Of a DNA stretch of 41,073 nt, positions 38,126 to 41,073 are shown in pieces. The position numbers were made by a program, and so were the translations under genes. Each line of letters begins with the position of its first letter. Within the stretch, counting starts at the first letter, position 1. The notes below the pieces were generated by a model, which ran no database searches, was not told the origin of the DNA, and saw only the letters and a list, made by a program, of their open reading frames with translations. The stretch is from the NCBI GenBank assembly GCA_036703315.1, contig DATNPH010000218.1, positions 1-41,073 of the forward strand, written 5' to 3'. Origin of the DNA: DATNPH01 sp036703315. GTDB lineage: Bacteria; Cyanobacteriota; Cyanobacteriia; Cyanobacteriales; Coleofasciculaceae.

Positions 38126-39472
38126 CTAATTGCAGAGTCGTTGCAAGATGGTGGTGAAATCGGGGTATGAGATAGCAGCGGCTTCGGCACCATGGATGGT
38201 AGTCGTACCAGTAGCGTTGAGGGCAGCAACGGCAAGACTCATCGCAATCCGGTGATCCGTATAACTATTAACCTCAGTTCCTACTAAAGGAGTACCGCCA
38301 GTAATTTCCAGACCATCAGGCAATTCTGTGACACGCGCACCCATTCGATTCAATTGGGATGCCATAACAGCAATGCGATCGCTCTCCTTAACTCGCAGTT
38401 CTGCCGCATCCCGAACCACTGTCGTTCCTTCAGCAAAAATTGCTGCTACCGCCAGAATAGGAATCTCATCAATCAAGCGAGGAATTAAATTACCAGCAAT
38501 AGTGCATCCTTTTAGGTGCCCGTACCGCACTCGCAAGTCTGCTACTGGCTCCCCTGCTACCACTCGCTGATTCTCTAGCTCAATGTCCGCCCCCATCATT
38601 GATAGAGCTTCTAAAACGCCAGTACGGGTAGGATTAACGCCAACATTCTCAATTAGCAGTTCTGAACCGGGTACAATTGCACCAGCTACTAACCAAAAAG
38701 CGGCTGAACTAATATCACCGGGAACAATTACAGTTTGTCCTTGCAGTTGAGCTGGCCCTGTTACCGTAACACTATTGGTTTGAGCGTCAATGCTCAGTTC
38801 TGCTCCGAATGCTTTTAGCATCCGTTCGCTATGGTCACGGGAAAGAGCCTGTTCAGTAACTGTAGTTTGTCCTTCTGCCATTAAACCAGCAAGGAGGATA
38901 CAGGACTTAACTTGCGCTGAGGCGACTGGGGATTGGTAGTGAATAGGTTTGAGGTGTTGACCTTGAATCGCTAGGGGCGCTAGTGAGGCACCCTGACGGC
39001 CCCAAATCTGTGCTCCCATTTTTTCCAAGGGTTTGACAACGCGGGACATGGGACGTGATCGCAATGAACTGTCACCAGTTACCGTGAAAAAACGTTCTGG
39101 GTGAGACGCTAACAAGCCCAGCATCAGACGGAAAGTAGTGCCAGAGTTGCCAGCGTTCAAAACATCTGCTGGTTCTTGCAGGCGTCCCAACCCCACACCC
39201 TTCACTGTTACTAATTCTGTATTGAGATCAGATATCTCTGCTCCCATTGCTCGGAAACAGCTAGCTGTGCTGCGGGGGTCTTCTCCTAGGAGTAGTCCCT
39301 GAATCTGAGTTTCGCCTTGAGCAATCGCTCCCAACATTAAAGCTCGATGAGAGATAGACTTGTCACCCGGCACTGTGAGGCTTCCCTGTAGAGATACGCC
39401 TGAACCAGGGCATTGAATGAGCAATTGATGCTGATGTTCAGTAACCTTTAGCGTAACAATGGCAGTTGGCAT
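38126..39472 (-). CDS. aroA: EPSP synthase (3-phosphoshikimate 1-carboxyvinyltransferase)
   Basis: Joins shikimate-3-phosphate and phosphoenolpyruvate in the shikimate pathway to aromatic amino acids, quinones and tocopherols. The 448-residue protein has LQGSLTVPGDKSISHRALML (Lys38 and Arg43 bind substrate), LNAGNSGTTFRLMLGLLASH, GDSSLRSRPMSRVVKPLEKM, VPGDISSAAFWLVAGAIV, and ELRVKESDRIAVMASQLNRM. The 'NAGNSGTTFRLMLGLL' form places it nearer the Bacillus/cyanobacterial (class II-like) enzymes than E. coli AroA; sensitivity to glyphosate cannot be read from this. The start ATG is at 39472. It is followed by the usp remnant. Confidence 0.96.
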   Translation of the reverse strand: MPTAIVTLKVTEHQHQLLIQCPGSGVSLQGSLTVPGDKSISHRALMLGAIAQGETQIQGLLLGEDPRSTASCFRAMGAEISDLNTELVTVKGVGLGRLQEPADVLNAGNSGTTFRLMLGLLASHPERFFTVTGDSSLRSRPMSRVVKPLEKMGAQIWGRQGASLAPLAIQGQHLKPIHYQSPVASAQVKSCILLAGLMAEGQTTVTEQALSRDHSERMLKAFGAELSIDAQTNSVTVTGPAQLQGQTVIVPGDISSAAFWLVAGAIVPGSELLIENVGVNPTRTGVLEALSMMGADIELENQRVVAGEPVADLRVRYGHLKGCTIAGNLIPRLIDEIPILAVAAIFAEGTTVVRDAAELRVKESDRIAVMASQLNRMGARVTELPDGLEITGGTPLVGTEVNSYTDHRIAMSLAVAALNATGTTTIHGAEAAAISYPDFTTILQRLCN

Positions 39473-39526
39473 TTAAATAAGCTGGCATGAAATTGCAAAG
39501 AGCATACTACCAAGCTTTGGTCAAGT

Positions 39527-40933
39527 TTACTGAAAGCCTCGTGCTGTCTTCTCTTTCTTTTTTCCTTTCCCTTTAGACTTTGATTTATTAAGTTCTGCCA
39601 GAGCTTCCTGAAACAGGTTATGCAAGTGCAGTGGTACACTGGCTATTTCTGGTAACTCTGGCTCTAGAGGTTTGTTATGTTTTTGCAGCAATGCGTCTAG
39701 GTCGCGCTCAAGTTTAAATCCTGGACGCTCTAAGAACGTTTGCAAGACTTTTTCCAGCTGAGTTGGGTAGAGTTCGGCTAATTTATGCCAAATCAAAACA
39801 TTAATTGTTGGGTCTTCCAAATATTTACGAATCAGTTTATTCGTTGCTGGATTATTTTGCCAGTCTTCTGATTCCAGAATTGCTTTAAATTGACTATAAG
39901 TCGATAGAAATAGCTGCCCCCAACGCGGATGTGTAAATACCGTAACCTGTTCAGCTTTCTTCAACTCAGCAGGCAACTCAATTTTAGGCATTACCATTTC
40001 TGGTTTACCTTTGCTGCTATCAAATAGCTGAGAAATAGCTGTTGAGTCAGCACCCACTTCTTCGGCAGCCGTTTTCAATTCTTCTTCTGTAACTCCAGCT
40101 TCTTCTGCAATCTCGGACAATGATTTGGAGTCATCAATTCCTGCTGCTGCAAGACGACTCTTAGTCAATACCTCCTGTAGTTCGTTAATTTTCTTGTTCA
40201 GCTGATACCCAGGCAGGGTGACTTCGTCACTACCAAAAAAGTCAAGAAACTCCCGATGATACTCTGCTACTGATTCCCATGCCTGGTCTAGTAAATCTGG
40301 AGCATCGCTGTAAAGAGCTTCTTTATGATTTTCTTTAAAGTTACCAATTGCTACCGCTAGCTTTGGTTTACCTAAGCGACCCATCGGCATACATGGACCA
40401 GAAAACATCCAATACTCGTCAGTTACAGGTGCGATGCGAGTTAATAGAATTTCTCCCTCTTTAAACCGTACCATTTCCTCTAAGGTAATTGGATCGTTTG
40501 GCTTGACAATATAATGCTTGGCAGTAGACCAGTTCATCAGTTCAAAGCCATCCGGAAGAATTTGAATCACTGAGAACAAGCCGATGAAGCTGCGTTGCCA
40601 GTTCCTAACTAAAACGCGATCGCTTCCTGATAACTCTAAATTGTCCTCTATAAATAAATCTAGAGGAGTCTTATCTGCAATTTCTCCCTCAGTTACAAAA
40701 GAATCAATCAGTAAATTCTGTTCATATGCTGCATCATAGTGATTGGCTACTCGGCGTGACTTGGCAGCAACATAAGACTCTAAAGATTCTGCCAGCTCTC
40801 CCTCTGCATCAAGAACAAACTCTATTAGTGCTTGCTTTAGTTCGCGTGCTCTCTCTAATATTGCATCCACAGCAGAATCTCTAAATTCAACAACATTAGC
40901 TTTTAGCTTATCGATTTTATAGATAAAAAACAC
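39527..40933 (-). CDS. Conserved cyanobacterial protein, start inside a terminator
   Basis: A 468-residue protein of unknown function. The N-terminal region is helical (DAILERARELKQALIEFVLD, YDAAYEQNLLIDSFVTEGEI), followed by RNWQRSFIGLFSVIQILPDG and YIVKPNDPITLEEMVRF. A helix-turn-helix-like stretch SLSEIAEEAGVTEEELK lies near 265, and the tail is lysine-rich (KSKSKGKGKKKEKTARGFQ). I recall related 'hypothetical' proteins in many cyanobacteria but no function. The only upstream start in frame is GTG 40933, which lies in the 3' arm and T-run of the 5S rRNA terminator; the next GTG is at about 40867. The true start and promoter are therefore unclear. It lies 52 bases before aroA on the same strand. 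Confidence 0.65.
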   Translation of the reverse strand: MFFIYKIDKLKANVVEFRDSAVDAILERARELKQALIEFVLDAEGELAESLESYVAAKSRRVANHYDAAYEQNLLIDSFVTEGEIADKTPLDLFIEDNLELSGSDRVLVRNWQRSFIGLFSVIQILPDGFELMNWSTAKHYIVKPNDPITLEEMVRFKEGEILLTRIAPVTDEYWMFSGPCMPMGRLGKPKLAVAIGNFKENHKEALYSDAPDLLDQAWESVAEYHREFLDFFGSDEVTLPGYQLNKKINELQEVLTKSRLAAAGIDDSKSLSEIAEEAGVTEEELKTAAEEVGADSTAISQLFDSSKGKPEMVMPKIELPAELKKAEQVTVFTHPRWGQLFLSTYSQFKAILESEDWQNNPATNKLIRKYLEDPTINVLIWHKLAELYPTQLEKVLQTFLERPGFKLERDLDALLQKHNKPLEPELPEIASVPLHLHNLFQEALAELNKSKSKGKGKKKEKTARGFQ

Positions 40934-40974
40934 AAAAAAGCCTCAATCGGTGGAGTGGATTGAGGCTTTTGTGA
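40931..40974 (-). terminator. Terminator of the rRNA operon
   Basis: On the minus strand, AAAAGCCTCAATC and GATTGAGGCTTTT (40936-40948 with 40958-40970) form a 13-base stem with a nine-base loop, then TTTTTTGTGTTTTTT. It is a classic strong terminator just after 5S rRNA. Confidence 0.92.
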
Positions 40975-40981
40975 GAGTAAT

Positions 40982-41073
40982 AACCTGGCACTGAGCTATT
41001 TTCCCGTGGAGCAACCCCCAGAGTATCTTCGCCGCAGCAACGTTTCACAATCCGAGTTCGGGATGGAGTCGGT
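40982..41073 (-). rRNA. rrf: 5S ribosomal RNA (partial, 3' part)
   Basis: The minus strand reads CCGACTCCATCCCGAACTCGG, then GTGAAACGTTGCTGCGGCGA and ATAGCTCAGTGCCAGGTT, the conserved 3' two-thirds of cyanobacterial 5S rRNA. The 5' part lies beyond the window. The 3' end is placed within a few bases by analogy with other 5S sequences. Confidence 0.95.

Overview
The window is from a filamentous-type cyanobacterium. It carries psaC, the carboxysome shell genes ccmK3 and ccmK4, a geranylgeranyl-reductase-family oxidoreductase, very frequent HIP1 octamers (GCGATCGC), several families of palindromic dispersed repeats, and a large share of CHAT, NACHT/NB-ARC, WD40-kinase and pentapeptide proteins. 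The species cannot be fixed from the sequence alone. The style resembles Coleofasciculus/Microcoleus-like genomes, but that is an impression, not a match.

Layout. 1-1415: a decayed ATPase tail (minus strand), an intact class A beta-lactamase lipoprotein and a truncated DUF433 antitoxin-like gene. 1950-7042: mostly core metabolism on the plus strand: agmatinase, a thioredoxin-like protein, pyrH-frr (overlapping, with a terminator), a GC-rich DUF6918-like gene and an FAD-dependent geranylgeranyl-reductase-family enzyme. 7251-9381: a tiny membrane ORF, a lumenal/periplasmic conserved protein and a stand-alone Cas4-like PD-(D/E)XK nuclease. 9382-14080: an accessory module of a DUF4384-type protein plus a TPR-CHAT protease, bracketed by two copies of a four-hairpin palindromic repeat. 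14098-18308: a small conserved protein, a SulP/STAS anion transporter, divergent ccmK3-ccmK4 and a glycosyltransferase. 18657-22671: a secreted pentapeptide protein, Hsp20, psaC and glmS. 23020-31346: the densest accessory island. It has a TRADD-N-associated 2TM protein, a frameshifted chimeric STAND NTPase carrying a mobile palindrome inside its reading frame, and a minus-strand run NB-ARC > WD40 kinase > CHAT tail > two small ORFs > C-terminal 2TM protein. 31749-40933: a zinc-ribbon membrane protein, a WGxxGxxG repeat protein, a class V aminotransferase, tRNA-Asn, an ABC exporter, a universal-stress-protein remnant abutting aroA, and a conserved cyanobacterial protein that starts inside the terminator of the 5S rRNA gene. 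The window ends in that 5S gene.

How the genes work together. The strongest candidates for an undescribed system are the two conflict-type modules (10017-13944 and 23020-31346). They combine sensor-like repeats (TPR, WD40), NTP-dependent switches (NACHT/NB-ARC), a Cys-His protease (CHAT), a kinase and membrane proteins that could act as pores. Several parts are broken (CHAT tail without its domain, out-of-frame NTPase fusion, NB-ARC protein without its sensor repeats), which suggests rapid turnover by recombination between paralogues and invasion by small palindromic elements. The SulP transporter divergent from ccmK3-ccmK4 is a plausible but unproven inorganic-carbon link. No CRISPR array, transposase or phage gene was seen.
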